Positions 15,711 to 24,605 of a stretch of DNA of 64,000 nucleotides are shown piece after piece. The DNA is taken from NCBI GenBank assembly GCA_043101615.1, contig JBICID010000101.1:1-64000 (forward strand), in the 5' to 3' direction. The position numbers were made by a program, and so were the translations under genes. Below the pieces are notes generated by a model, which saw nothing but the letters and a program-made list of their open reading frames with translations, made no database searches and had not been told where the DNA came from. Each line of letters begins with the position of its first letter. Within the stretch, counting starts at the first letter, position 1. The stretch is from JBLHKT01 sp043101615 (GTDB taxonomy: Bacteria > Planctomycetota > Phycisphaerae > Phycisphaerales > UBA1924).

Positions 15711-17219
15711 TCACTCACGACCCGCGGTGAGCCCGGCCCGGTCGTCGGTGCGGAACGGGACCGCGGGCAGGCCGTCGCCGTTGACGAGGTTGACCGCGGG
15801 GTTGTCGGCCCAGGCGTAGCGGACGTGGGCCGGGGCTTCCACGCCATCGGCCCAGACCCAGACGGTGTCGCCGTCGATCTCGGCCTCTGCCCGCACGAAC
15901 GGGCCGTCGGCGGTCGCGATCTCGAACGCGAGCGGCGGCTCGCCGTCGGCGGTGTGCAGGTCGCCCGCGTGGTCGAACTCGACGCCGATGGCGTGCATGC
16001 CCTTCATGCGCGGGATCTCCGGGTCGAGATCCTGCCAGTGCCTGGTCGTGACGCGCCCGTTGAAGGTCGGCCCCTCGGCGACGATGCTCGCGCCGTAGAC
16101 GTCGCGCAGGGCGAGGCGTGCCAGGCGCCGTCCCACGTCGTGCTTGTTGCGCGGGTGGATGTCGTCGGCCTCGCCGACATCGATGATGCAGGCCATGCCG
16201 GTGTGGGGGACGCTCGACGCGGCCATCGCCTGCGCCTCGCGCAGCTCGGCCCACTCGGACTCCTGGGGCTCGTCCGCCCGCTCTTTGAAGTTGGCGAGCT
16301 GGACGAAGTAGAAGGGCATGTCCGGCTGGCCGAACGCGTCGCGCCACGACTCGATCATGGCGGGGAAGAGCGTGCGGTACTGCTCGGCTCGCCCGGCGTT
16401 CGATTCGCCCTGGTACCAGATCGCACCGGAGACTTTGAGCGGCGTGAGCGGGTGGATCATCGCGTTGTAGAGAGAGCCGGAGGAGCGGTGGTCCGCCGCG
16501 CCCTGCTCCTGATCGCGCTTCAGGATGCCCTCGTAGCCGCCGGCCTGCACCACGGGCTGGGGCGTCCAGGCCTCGCAGCGTGTGCCGCCCCAGTTGGTGC
16601 TGATCAGCCCGATCGGGACGCCCTCGTGCTCGCGCAGCACTGCTCCGAAGTGGTACGCCACCGCGGAGAAGGTGCGGGCCGTCTCGGGCGTGGTGGGGGA
16701 CCAGCCGCTGGACTCGGCCTGTGTCTGCGGCTCCGCGGCGGTCTGGTGCGGGAGCGTGATCAGGCGGAGCCGGTCGTCGTCGGCGCCCGCGATGAACTCC
16801 TCGCCGTGGGTTGTGGCGTGCAGGGGCCACTCCATGTTGGACTGGCCTCCCGCGAGCCACACGTCGCCGAAGAGGATGTCGGCGCGGGAGGTGAACTCGG
16901 GGACGGCGTCGCCGTGCGTGCCGGAGGCGGTGACAGTCAGCGTGTGCGGCCCGCCCGCGGGCGAGGGCGGGAGTGTGACGGACCAGCGCCCGTCGGCGTC
17001 GGCGGCGGTGACGGCGTCGTGGCCGGCGAGCTCGACGGTGATGTTGGCCCGCGGATCGGCGATCCCCCAGATCGTGCAGTCCGCGTCGCGCTGCAGCACG
17101 GCGTGGTCGGAGAACCACGAGGGCAGCTCGGGCGGGGCCGCGAGGCAGGCTCCGGCGTGCGTGGCCAGGGCGGCGAGCGAGATTGCGAGCGTGGGGGGGC
17201 AGGCGGGTGTGGTCGGCAT
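15711..17219 (-). CDS. sialate O-acetylesterase-like SGNH hydrolase
   Basis: The 502-residue exported protein has a signal peptide and the domain order of the sialate 9-O-acetylesterase family: a beta-rich N-terminal part (WFSDHAVLQRDADCTIWGIA), then an SGNH esterase core with nucleophile S127 in LAGGQSNMEW, a central GAIWYQGESN block and the Asp-His pair in DIHPRNKHD. Such enzymes remove acetyl esters from sialic acids or xylan side chains; the real substrate here is unknown. The gene ends one base after the convergent membrane-protein gene, and it follows the FmdB-like gene on the same strand with a gap of 49 bases. Confidence 0.88.
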   Translation of the reverse strand: MPTTPACPPTLAISLAALATHAGACLAAPPELPSWFSDHAVLQRDADCTIWGIADPRANITVELAGHDAVTAADADGRWSVTLPPSPAGGPHTLTVTASGTHGDAVPEFTSRADILFGDVWLAGGQSNMEWPLHATTHGEEFIAGADDDRLRLITLPHQTAAEPQTQAESSGWSPTTPETARTFSAVAYHFGAVLREHEGVPIGLISTNWGGTRCEAWTPQPVVQAGGYEGILKRDQEQGAADHRSSGSLYNAMIHPLTPLKVSGAIWYQGESNAGRAEQYRTLFPAMIESWRDAFGQPDMPFYFVQLANFKERADEPQESEWAELREAQAMAASSVPHTGMACIIDVGEADDIHPRNKHDVGRRLARLALRDVYGASIVAEGPTFNGRVTTRHWQDLDPEIPRMKGMHAIGVEFDHAGDLHTADGEPPLAFEIATADGPFVRAEAEIDGDTVWVWADGVEAPAHVRYAWADNPAVNLVNGDGLPAVPFRTDDRAGLTAGRE

Positions 17220-17268
17220 GGGGGCTCCTCTCGGGGCCCAGCCTACCGCGCATCCTGTGACGAGCAGA

Positions 17269-17517
17269 TCAGTTCGGGTGACAGCCACACCCCGCGCCGC
17301 ACCCGCCGCCGGGGAAGGACGGGCCGGCGTCGGGCTTGGAGCCGGACACGAAGCTGAGGCTCAGGATCTTCTCGACGGGCGATTTCCGTGGCGTGTCGCC
17401 GGGGTCGATCTCGGCCAGGTCGCACACCTCGCCCCACGTGCGCACGGTGCGGCTCATCGGGTGCTGGACCTCGATCACGCGGTCGTTGGCCTCGCAGCGG
17501 TACTCGTAGGTGGGCAT
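17269..17517 (-). CDS. FmdB-like small zinc-ribbon protein
   Basis: The 82-residue protein starts with MPTYEYRC, the hallmark of FmdB-family zinc ribbons, and ends in a Cys-rich GGGCGAGCGCHPN tail. The usual second Cys of the first knuckle (CxxCG) is absent: C8 is followed by EANDR. The next Cys is alone at EVC. Metal binding, if any, must use the C-terminal Cys and His residues. The family was linked to regulation of formamidase but most members are uncharacterised. It lies 13 bases after the large zinc-ribbon gene and is probably part of the same transcript. Confidence 0.75.
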   Translation of the reverse strand: MPTYEYRCEANDRVIEVQHPMSRTVRTWGEVCDLAEIDPGDTPRKSPVEKILSLSFVSGSKPDAGPSFPGGGCGAGCGCHPN

Positions 17518-17530
17518 GGGGAATCCTATG

Positions 17531-20080
17531 TCAGCCGCCGGAATCGGTGGTGGCGGCCGCGTCCAGGGCGCGGGTCACCACGGGCGCGGGGTAGCGCGGG
17601 TCGGCGTTGAGTTCGCGTGCAAACGACGAGAAGGCCGGCTCCTCGGGGAACCGCAGCGCCAGGTTCGCGACCACGAGGCGCTTGAGGTACAGCTGCATCG
17701 TGAGCTGGCGGACGTCGCCGGGGTCCGGCGCGGACTCGGCGTTCAGCCACGCGGCGCACTGGCGCTGCTCGGCGTCGCCCTGCGACAGGGCGGACACGGC
17801 GCGGCCGAGATAGCCCGCGTGGCTGGGGTCAACGACCGGGGTCGCCAGCGCCGAGAGCAGCAGGGTGTTGAGATCGATCGAGTCGGGCTCGAACTCGTCG
17901 AGCGCGAGGGCGAGGGCTTCCGGGTCGCGGTCGAGCATCGCCGCGGCGAGGGCGTCCTCGGCGTACTGGGAGTTGCGCCAGAAGCTCGCGGCGGCCTCGA
18001 TGCGCCCCGAGGCGATGTCGAGCAGGGCCATGAGCTCGGCGAGGTACTCGTTGTCGGTGTCGAGCACGCCGTCCGTCGTGCCGGAGGCGTACTCGCGCAG
18101 GATGGACGCACCCCGGTCGGCACGCCCCCGACGTTCCTCGACCCAGGCGAGCAGGACCGGATCGATCCAGTCCGCGTACGAGTCCGCGTGGGTCGCGATG
18201 GCCTCGAGATCGCCGACACCCACCACAGCGTCGGTCCGCAGCGCGATCAGGTCGTCCTGGAGCGGGCCGTCGGGGTTCTCGGAGAGTTCGGCCGCGTCCG
18301 CGTAGCGTGCGGCCGCGAGGAACCCGAAGACGAGCGAGACGCGTGCCCTGGGCGCGGCGTCGGGGTGGCCCGAGGCCATCGCGGTGCGGAGCAGCGGCTC
18401 GGCCTCGTCGAGGCGCGGGAGCAGGCGGGCGTAGAGGTAGTCCGCCACGGGCTCGTCGGGCGTGCCCGCGACTTCCCGGCGCAGCGCGTCGTACTCGGCC
18501 AGCAGGTCGTCGAGGGCGGTGTCGGGCTCGCGCAGGGTCTGGGAGGCGCGGTGGGCCTCCATCAGCAGCGGGCGCTGCGCGCCGAGCTCCTCGAAGAGCG
18601 GGAGGTCTTCTTCGGTCGCCAACGCCGCGAGCGACTGCACGCCGTCCGCGTCGGTCGGGACGACACGGACGTAGTCTCGCAGCCAGGCCTGGCCGGTGCC
18701 GGGGTTCTCGCCCTCCATGTGGACCGCGATCGTGAACGGGTCGGCCGCGAGCACGCCGACGCGGTTGCGGGCCACGGCGTTGTTGCCGGGCAGCTCGACC
18801 TCGGCCGGGAAGGCCTCGAACGGGTGGTCGATCTTGCCGAAGTCGTACACGGGCTCGCCCGCGTGCAGCATGTAGGCGTCGGAGGGGAGCGAGGCGTTGC
18901 CGGTCGTCGAGTAGGTCGTGCTCTCGTACTCGATCACCCCGACGCGGTCGGGGTTGACCACCACGGTGCGCCGGACGAAGGGAGCCGCGAAGAAGTTGAC
19001 ACTCAGATCGAGCTGAAACGGCTCGAACCAGGGCGCGGGGTCGGCCTGGGTGACGTCGTGCACCCCGGCGCCCAGCGCCACGTCGCGGCTCAGCCCGGGG
19101 CTCAGGGTGATCGGATCACCGGCGATGGTCACGGTGTACGCGGCGTCGGTCGCGTTCAGGAGGTGGGCGCTCTGTCCGGCGCTGGCCACCTGGGCCCAGG
19201 TGAGGTACCCCATCCCCAGCCCCAGCACCGCGATATACGGGATATAGGAGATGATCGACCACGCCGCCCGGTTCTCGTTCAGGGGTGTCGCGGGGTCCCA
19301 GCCGGTGACGCCCCGGTACTTGGTCGGCTTGGCCACCAGCTTCTCGGCCTGCTTGCGCATGGGCTTGAAGACCTTCTTCTCCTCCAGCTCGGGCAGGCGC
19401 TGCTCGAGGCCGTCCATGGTGGACAGGGCGTCCTCGGCCCGCCCCGCGGACAGCAGGGCGTCGAGGTAGAGCGCGTACAGCGTCGTGTGGTCGATCTCGG
19501 GGCGATCGAGGAAACGGCGCACCGACGGCTCGGCGTCGTCGAGCCGGCCCCACAGCAGCAGGTAATAGCAGTGTCGCGCGGCGGTCGCGTCGGCGTCGGT
19601 GATCGCGCGCGACGCCTCCCACACCCGGTCGGCGTCGTCGCGCCGTTCGAAGAAGGCGTGCCCGGTGGCGAGCGCGTCCAGCAGCTCGGCGTCGCTCGGG
19701 AAGCGGGACTCGATGTCGGACTCGAGCTCTTCGAAGAGAGCGCGGTCCTGAGACGCCACCGAGCCCGCGATCACCTCGACCGCCTGGTCGCGCGTGTGCT
19801 GGGCCCGGTAGATGTCCGCGCTGGTCTGCACGTTGGCGACGATCTGTCGCTGCCACGTGGCGTGCTTCACGCGGCTGTGCTTGGTGCAGGACGGGCACTC
19901 GTCGACGATGCGCAGCGTGCCCATGGGCAGCACGGGCACGAAGAGCAGCACGAAGTACTTTCGGGTGTCGAACGAGCGCAGCTCGACGCTGGCCCCGCAG
20001 TGCGGGCACAGGTCGCGCCGCGTGAAGGTGTTCCGGCGGCCCCAGTACCAGGTGCCGATCCCGTTGACCACGTGTGGCAT
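17531..20080 (-). CDS. large zinc-ribbon, repeat-rich membrane protein
   Basis: I do not recognise a named family for this 849-residue protein. It starts with a zinc ribbon (CPHCG near residue 25 and CPSC near residue 62) flanking a hydrophobic FVLLFVPVLPMG segment. Helical, TPR-like repeats follow (YALYLDALLSAGRAEDALSTMDG), then one membrane span around residue 280 (IISYIPYIAVLGLGMGYLTW), a beta-rich domain and a long helical C-terminus rich in Ala and Asp. The layout suggests an inner-membrane protein with soluble domains on both sides. A clean GGAGG ribosome binding site precedes the ATG. It lies 80 bases downstream of pepA. Confidence 0.75.
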   Translation of the reverse strand: MPHVVNGIGTWYWGRRNTFTRRDLCPHCGASVELRSFDTRKYFVLLFVPVLPMGTLRIVDECPSCTKHSRVKHATWQRQIVANVQTSADIYRAQHTRDQAVEVIAGSVASQDRALFEELESDIESRFPSDAELLDALATGHAFFERRDDADRVWEASRAITDADATAARHCYYLLLWGRLDDAEPSVRRFLDRPEIDHTTLYALYLDALLSAGRAEDALSTMDGLEQRLPELEEKKVFKPMRKQAEKLVAKPTKYRGVTGWDPATPLNENRAAWSIISYIPYIAVLGLGMGYLTWAQVASAGQSAHLLNATDAAYTVTIAGDPITLSPGLSRDVALGAGVHDVTQADPAPWFEPFQLDLSVNFFAAPFVRRTVVVNPDRVGVIEYESTTYSTTGNASLPSDAYMLHAGEPVYDFGKIDHPFEAFPAEVELPGNNAVARNRVGVLAADPFTIAVHMEGENPGTGQAWLRDYVRVVPTDADGVQSLAALATEEDLPLFEELGAQRPLLMEAHRASQTLREPDTALDDLLAEYDALRREVAGTPDEPVADYLYARLLPRLDEAEPLLRTAMASGHPDAAPRARVSLVFGFLAAARYADAAELSENPDGPLQDDLIALRTDAVVGVGDLEAIATHADSYADWIDPVLLAWVEERRGRADRGASILREYASGTTDGVLDTDNEYLAELMALLDIASGRIEAAASFWRNSQYAEDALAAAMLDRDPEALALALDEFEPDSIDLNTLLLSALATPVVDPSHAGYLGRAVSALSQGDAEQRQCAAWLNAESAPDPGDVRQLTMQLYLKRLVVANLALRFPEEPAFSSFARELNADPRYPAPVVTRALDAAATTDSGG

Positions 20081-20160
20081 GCCGCCTCCTCAACGCCGGG
20101 GTGAGGGGGCAGTATGACCGAATTCCGGTGTCTGGTGCGCGGATTCCGGGCGGGCCGGTG

Positions 20161-21654
20161 TTAATCCTGGGCGAGCAGCTCGGCCAGCAGGCGGGTGCCG
20201 AAGCCGGTCGGGCCGGGGTTGAACGGGCCGGACTGCTTCTCGGTGGCGTGCACGCCGGCGATGTCGATGTGGGCCCAGGGGATGCCCTTCTCGACGAAGT
20301 GGGACAGGAACGCGGCGCCCTGGATCGGGTGCGCCTCGCGCACCGGGGCCGAGTTCACGATGTCCGCCACCGGCGACTTCATCATCTGGTTGTACTCGGG
20401 GTGGTGCGGCAGACGCCACAGGCGCTCGCCGGAGACCTTGGCCGCCTGCTGCAGGCGCTGGCGGAGGTCGTCGTCGTCGCACCACATCCCGGCGAAGGTC
20501 GAGCCCAGCGCCACCACCACGCCCCCGGTCAGGGTGGCCATGTCGATGATGTAGGCCGGGTCTTCCTTGGCGCAGGCCCAGCACAGGGCGTCGGCCATGA
20601 CCAGGCGACCCTCGGCGTCGGTGTTGGTGATCTCGACCGTCACGCCGTTCTTGAAGGTGATCACGTCGTCGGGCCGGTAGGCCTCGTCGGAGATCGAGTT
20701 CTCGGCGCAGGCCAGCAGGGCGACCACGCGCTGCCCGGGCTTGATGACGGTCGCGATGGCGTGCATGGCGCCGAAGACGGCGCACCCGCCGTCCTTGTCG
20801 CGCTTCATGCCCCGCATCGAGCCCCCCACCTTGATCGACAGCCCGCCCGAGTCGTACGTCATGGTCTTGCCGACGAACACCGCGGGCTTGCCGTTCTTCT
20901 TGCCGTTGCCCGCGGGCGTGTACTCCAGCCGGATCAGGCAGGGCGGGTTCTCCGAGGCCTTGCCCACGTTGATCAGGCCCTGCAGGCCCTCCTTCTCGAG
21001 GGCGGCGCCCTTGATCACGGTGCACTTCAGGTTCGGGTTCGCCTTGGCCAGCTGCATCGCCCGGTCCGCGATGTACGTCGTCGTCGCGATGTTCGGGGGT
21101 GTCTGCGACAGGTCGCGGCACACCCCGGCGGACTCGGCCATCGCCAGCCCGCGCTTCAGACCGGCCACAAAGTCGCGGTCCGAGGCACGCAGCGACAGCT
21201 TGGAGGTCTTGGGCTCGTCGGTCGCCTTGCCCCGCAGAGAGGTGTAGTTCCAGGTGCACAGCCCGACGCCCTCGCCGAAGGCGTTCCCGGCCTCGTGCTC
21301 GTCCACGGCCTCCTTCAGGGAGCCCAGCGCCCCGTCCAGCTCGATCTGGACGCTGGAGATCTGGGCCCGGTCGGCCAGGCGGGCCAGGGCGGCGCCGGCG
21401 GCGCGGAGCCGCCCGGGGCCGAAGGTGTCCTTGTCGCCCAGCCCCAGGATCACGACCCGCTTGTACTTGCTGTTGCCCTCGGGGAAGGCCTCGACCAGCG
21501 AGCCGAGGTCGCCGGTGGCCTCGGGGCGTCCCGCGGCCTTCACCGCCGGGGCGCTCAGCTTGGCGGAGGTCTTGTCGAGCTTCTTGCCCTTGAACTGCCC
21601 GAGCACCAGGGTGTTGGCCCCGGCGCGGGTGCTGACGGTGAGGTCGGTGATCAT
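20161..21654 (-). CDS. pepA: leucyl aminopeptidase (M17)
   Basis: The 497-residue protein is a cytosolic M17 aminopeptidase that releases N-terminal residues and normally forms hexamers with two metals per subunit. The signature NTDAEGRL is intact at about residue 343, the metal-binding VGKTMTYDSGG is at about residue 261, and an MKRDKDGG block replaces the common MKxDMGG. The N-terminal macro-like domain is present. A GAGGAG ribosome binding site precedes the ATG. In some bacteria PepA also acts as a DNA-binding protein, but nothing here tests that. It heads a minus-strand run followed by the zinc-ribbon, FmdB-like and esterase genes. Confidence 0.93.
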   Translation of the reverse strand: MITDLTVSTRAGANTLVLGQFKGKKLDKTSAKLSAPAVKAAGRPEATGDLGSLVEAFPEGNSKYKRVVILGLGDKDTFGPGRLRAAGAALARLADRAQISSVQIELDGALGSLKEAVDEHEAGNAFGEGVGLCTWNYTSLRGKATDEPKTSKLSLRASDRDFVAGLKRGLAMAESAGVCRDLSQTPPNIATTTYIADRAMQLAKANPNLKCTVIKGAALEKEGLQGLINVGKASENPPCLIRLEYTPAGNGKKNGKPAVFVGKTMTYDSGGLSIKVGGSMRGMKRDKDGGCAVFGAMHAIATVIKPGQRVVALLACAENSISDEAYRPDDVITFKNGVTVEITNTDAEGRLVMADALCWACAKEDPAYIIDMATLTGGVVVALGSTFAGMWCDDDDLRQRLQQAAKVSGERLWRLPHHPEYNQMMKSPVADIVNSAPVREAHPIQGAAFLSHFVEKGIPWAHIDIAGVHATEKQSGPFNPGPTGFGTRLLAELLAQD

Positions 21655-21774
21655 GCAGACTCCTCAAGTCCGGACGTGGGCGGCGATGGCTCAGAACTGA
21701 GCGATGGAAACGGGGAAATCGAGTCGCGGGGGCAAGTCTAGGGGCGGCGGCACGCCCCGGGCTAAACTGGGCGA

Positions 21775-22323
21775 ATGGCAGCTCCCGTCCCGCAACACGA
21801 TCAAAGCAGCGGGGATGCGCTCTGGGCGCCCTGGCGACTGGAATACCTCGAGACCGTGGACGACGACGCCGACTCACGGCGCGACCCCGGCGCCACCTTC
21901 CTGAGCGACTACTGGGCCAATCCGGATCGGGACGTCGAGAATCTCGTCGTCCATCGCGACGCCCACGGCATGGTGCTGCTCAACCGCTACCCCTACTCCA
22001 ACGGGCACCTGCTGGTGGCGCTGGGCGAGGCGCGCGGACGACTGCTGGACTACTCGCCCGAGCAGCGGGCCCGCCTGTGGGGGCTGGTCGACCGCGCGAT
22101 GGCGCTGGTGGAGACCACCCTGGAGCCGCAGGGCGTGAACGTGGGGGTGAACCAGGGTCGTGCCGCGGGGGCTGGGGTGCCGGGTCACCTGCACGTGCAC
22201 CTGGTGCCGCGCTGGGGCGGGGACGTGAACTTCATGAGCGTGGTGGGGCGGGTGCGTGTGATCCCGGCGTCGCTGGAGGCGATGTACGAGCGGTACGTGC
22301 TGGCGCGCGAGCGGATGGGGTAG
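21775..22323 (+). CDS. HIT-family nucleotide hydrolase
   Basis: The 182-residue protein has the histidine triad GHLHVHLVPRW at about residues 137-147 and a preceding NVGVNQGRAAGAGVPG, typical of the HIT branch related to Ap4A hydrolases and phosphorylases. The N-terminus has a WAPWRLEYL segment, which is characteristic of this subgroup. It would cleave a nucleotide phosphate bond, with the middle His as nucleophile. It is divergent from pepA across 120 bases. No strong ribosome binding site was seen before the ATG. Confidence 0.9.
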   Translation: MAAPVPQHDQSSGDALWAPWRLEYLETVDDDADSRRDPGATFLSDYWANPDRDVENLVVHRDAHGMVLLNRYPYSNGHLLVALGEARGRLLDYSPEQRARLWGLVDRAMALVETTLEPQGVNVGVNQGRAAGAGVPGHLHVHLVPRWGGDVNFMSVVGRVRVIPASLEAMYERYVLARERMG

Positions 22324-22336
22324 TGGGAGAAATCTA

Positions 22337-22354
22337 CCTCGGCGCAAGCCGAGG
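22337..22354 (-). repeat. hairpin CCTCGGC-GCAA-GCCGAGG
   Basis: It is a perfect seven-pair stem with a GCAA tetraloop just after the HIT gene. Read on the minus strand it matches the hairpin at 38877-38896. It may act as a weak terminator between convergent genes, but no T tract is present. Confidence 0.7.
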
Positions 22355-22429
22355 GAGCCGAGACGCGTCGTGCTCTTGGAAAAGCTCAGGCCGCGCGATG
22401 GGTCATCGAGCCGGGCAACCTGCTTTGGC

Positions 22430-22762
22430 TCAAGCCACGCAGACCGAGGCGTCGCAGAAGACGCCGATGCGGAAGCCCTCGTCGGCGCGGTGGCAGCGGA
22501 CGATGGTGCCGGAGCGCCCGGGCAGGTCGGAGCCGTTGAAGTGCAGGCGGACGTGGGCGCCGGTGGGCAGGTCCATCGGGCTGGTCAGGCCCAGCCCGGC
22601 GGGGGAGGCGTCGACGAGGCGGACGGTGGTGACGATGCGTCGGGCGCCGAGCTCGGCGATGGCGATCGCGCTGCCCTCGGCCGGGTAGCGGACGCACTCG
22701 CGTCGGTTGCGGTGGAGGGGCTTGACCTCGCAGAGTTCTGGGCGCGTCGCGTGGAAGTGCAT
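22430..22762 (-). CDS. PilZ-domain protein
   Basis: The 110-residue protein is a stand-alone PilZ domain. Both cyclic-di-GMP-binding motifs are visible: R20-R21-E-C-V-R25 (RxxxR) and DASPAGLGL at residues 51-59 (D/N-x-S-x-x-G). Nothing else is fused to it, so it probably acts as a c-di-GMP receptor that signals through a partner protein. No diguanylate cyclase or flagellar gene is adjacent. The Cys-rich C-terminus (GVFCDASVCVA) is unusual. Confidence 0.88.
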   Translation of the reverse strand: MHFHATRPELCEVKPLHRNRRECVRYPAEGSAIAIAELGARRIVTTVRLVDASPAGLGLTSPMDLPTGAHVRLHFNGSDLPGRSGTIVRCHRADEGFRIGVFCDASVCVA

Positions 22763-22851
22763 CGTGTGCTCCCGGTGGGTACCCGAGGTATCGGGCCGTG
22801 GGGAGAACAGGTCCGGAACGGATCACTCGTCCGCAAGAGGGAAGGTGTTTC

Positions 22852-24246
22852 TCAGCCCGCCTGTGCGGGACGCCCCCCGAGACGGGTGGCCAGCAGGAAG
22901 GCCAGCTCCAGGCTCTGGGCGTAGTTCAGGCGGGGGTCGCACGGGCTGGCGTAGTTGGTGTGCAGGTCGTCCTCGGTCACGCCCGCGGCTCCGCCCACGC
23001 ACTCGGTGACGTCGTCTCCGGTCAATTCGAAGTGGACGCCTCCCAGCACGGTTCCGGCCGCGGCGTGGGTGTCGATGGTCTGTTCGAGCTCGCTGAGGAT
23101 GTCGTCGAAGTTGCGTGTCTTGATGCCGCCCTGGGTGGTGACGCCGTTGCCGTGCATGGGGTCGCACATCCAGAGGACGGGGCGTCCGTCCTGCGCGACG
23201 GCGTCGAGGAGGGGTGGGAGGGCGCGTTCGACGTTGCGTGCCCCCATCCGGGCGATCAGGACCAGCTTGCCGGGCTCGCCCTCGGGGTTGAGCGTGTCGA
23301 TGAGGGCCCGGACCTCGTCCCCGGAGGCGGCGGGGCCGACCTTGACGCCCACGGGGTTGCGGATGCCGCGTGCGAACTCGACGTGGGCGCCGTCGAGCTG
23401 GCGTGTGCGCTCGCCGAGCCAGGGCAGGTGGGTGGTGAGGTCGTAGTAGCCGTCGCGGCGCGGGACGGTGCGGGTCTGGGCGGACTCGTAGTGGAGGTTG
23501 AGGGCCTCGTGGCTGGTGAAGAACTCGACGCGGGTGAGCTCGTCCACCCGCGCCTCACCCAGGTTCTCCATGAAGGAGATGCCGTCGGCCAGCGTGGCGG
23601 TCATGCGTTCGTAGACGGCCCTGCGGTCTGGGGCGAGGCCGGCGTGCTCGAGGAAGGAGAGGTTCCAGTACTCGGGGTGGTGCAGGTCGGCGAAGCCGCC
23701 CTCGAGCAGGGAGCGGATGAAGTTGAGGGTCATCGCGGCGTGCTGGTACCCCCGGACCATGAGGTGCGGGTTGGGGGTGCGGGCCTCGGGCGAGAAGGCG
23801 GCCTCGTTGACCAGGTCGCCGAAGTAGCTGGGCAGCTCGGTGGGGGCCCCGCCCAGGTCGCGGGTCTCGGTCGGGCTGGAGCGGGGCTTGGCGTACTGCC
23901 CGGCGAAGCGTCCGACCCGGGTGACCGGGCGCTTGAGCTCGTGGATCAGCACCAGGCTCATCTGGAGCAGGATCTTGAGCTTGTTGGTGATGACTTCCGG
24001 GCGGCAGTCGGCCAGCGTCTCGGCGCAGTCGCCCCCCTGCAGGATGAAGCGCTGCCCCCGCTGGGCCTGGGCCAGTTCGCTCTTGAGGCGTTCGATCTCC
24101 CAACTGGTGACCAGCGGGGGGAGGGAGCGGAGCTTGGCGAGCGCAACTTCGAGCGCGTCGCGGTCGGTGTAGCGCACCTGCTGCGCTTCCAGGCGCTGCT
24201 TCCAGGAGTTGGGCGACCAGTCTTGGGGAGTGCGGGGCGTGCTCAT
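22852..24246 (-). CDS. class II DAHP synthase
   Basis: The 464-residue enzyme condenses phosphoenolpyruvate and erythrose 4-phosphate in the first step of the shikimate pathway. It is of the plant-like class II type, as shown by the N-terminal WSPNSWKQRLEAQQVRY, the GGDCAET motif at residues 71-77, PVTRVGRFAGQYAKPRS, the ENLGEARVDELTRVEFFTSHEALNL region shown here only in part (MENLGEARVDELTR), VGVKVGPAASGDE and WMCDPMHGN. The start was placed at the MSTPRTPQDW methionine, since upstream in-frame sequence is not family-like. The gene stands alone, divergent from the histone-like gene. Confidence 0.95.
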   Translation of the reverse strand: MSTPRTPQDWSPNSWKQRLEAQQVRYTDRDALEVALAKLRSLPPLVTSWEIERLKSELAQAQRGQRFILQGGDCAETLADCRPEVITNKLKILLQMSLVLIHELKRPVTRVGRFAGQYAKPRSSPTETRDLGGAPTELPSYFGDLVNEAAFSPEARTPNPHLMVRGYQHAAMTLNFIRSLLEGGFADLHHPEYWNLSFLEHAGLAPDRRAVYERMTATLADGISFMENLGEARVDELTRVEFFTSHEALNLHYESAQTRTVPRRDGYYDLTTHLPWLGERTRQLDGAHVEFARGIRNPVGVKVGPAASGDEVRALIDTLNPEGEPGKLVLIARMGARNVERALPPLLDAVAQDGRPVLWMCDPMHGNGVTTQGGIKTRNFDDILSELEQTIDTHAAAGTVLGGVHFELTGDDVTECVGGAAGVTEDDLHTNYASPCDPRLNYAQSLELAFLLATRLGGRPAQAG

Positions 24247-24605
24247 GCGTGGGGAACGGGTACGAAAGTGAGTGTTCAGGCGTGCGCCGGGGGTTCGGGA
24301 TCGTGCGAAGGCGTGCGCGCCGGGAGCGAAACTTGAGATTTTGGGCGTGCGCATCGTTGCGTGGTCGCCCGGGGGGGTCGGGCTGGGGCCGCAGAAATTC
24401 GCACAAAGTGTTGAAATCCGTGCCTGAAACTTGATCCGGACCCGTCCGCAAGCCGACACACGCGCTGTCCGAGAACGCGCCGGCGCAGTGCCGGCACGGT
24501 CGGACGCCGTCGGCTCTCATTGGGAGAGCCGGGACACCACCGCCCGGGGCGAGCCCGGGCATCGAGGGAGCCGAGGCATCGCGCCCGGCCCAATGGAGTA
24601 TTCCG
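24247..24605. other. divergent regulatory region with hairpin leader
   Basis: This 359-base gap separates the divergent DAHP synthase and histone-like genes. It is more AT-rich than its surroundings between about 24320 and 24440, where promoters for both directions are likely. Its right half holds a chain of hairpins (24479-24560) upstream of the histone-like gene. No coding gene is supported. Confidence 0.6.
24479..24560 (+). promoter_or_regulatory. chain of hairpins in the leader of the histone-like gene
   Basis: Three hairpins follow each other: GCCGGC-GCAGT-GCCGGC (24479-24495), GGCTCTC-ATTG-GGAGAGCC (24511-24529) and GCCCGGG-GCGAG-CCCGGGC (24542-24560). They lie 45-125 bases upstream of the ATG at 24606. 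The GGAG ribosome binding site at about 24595 stays outside them. The arrangement suggests a structured 5' untranslated region, but I cannot match it to a known riboswitch. Confidence 0.5.

Noticed and set aside
24511..24605. Glycine-riboswitch-like leader (GGGAGAG followed by G-rich stems)
   Set aside because: The conserved internal loops of the glycine aptamer are missing, and the downstream gene is a histone-like protein and not a glycine-related enzyme.
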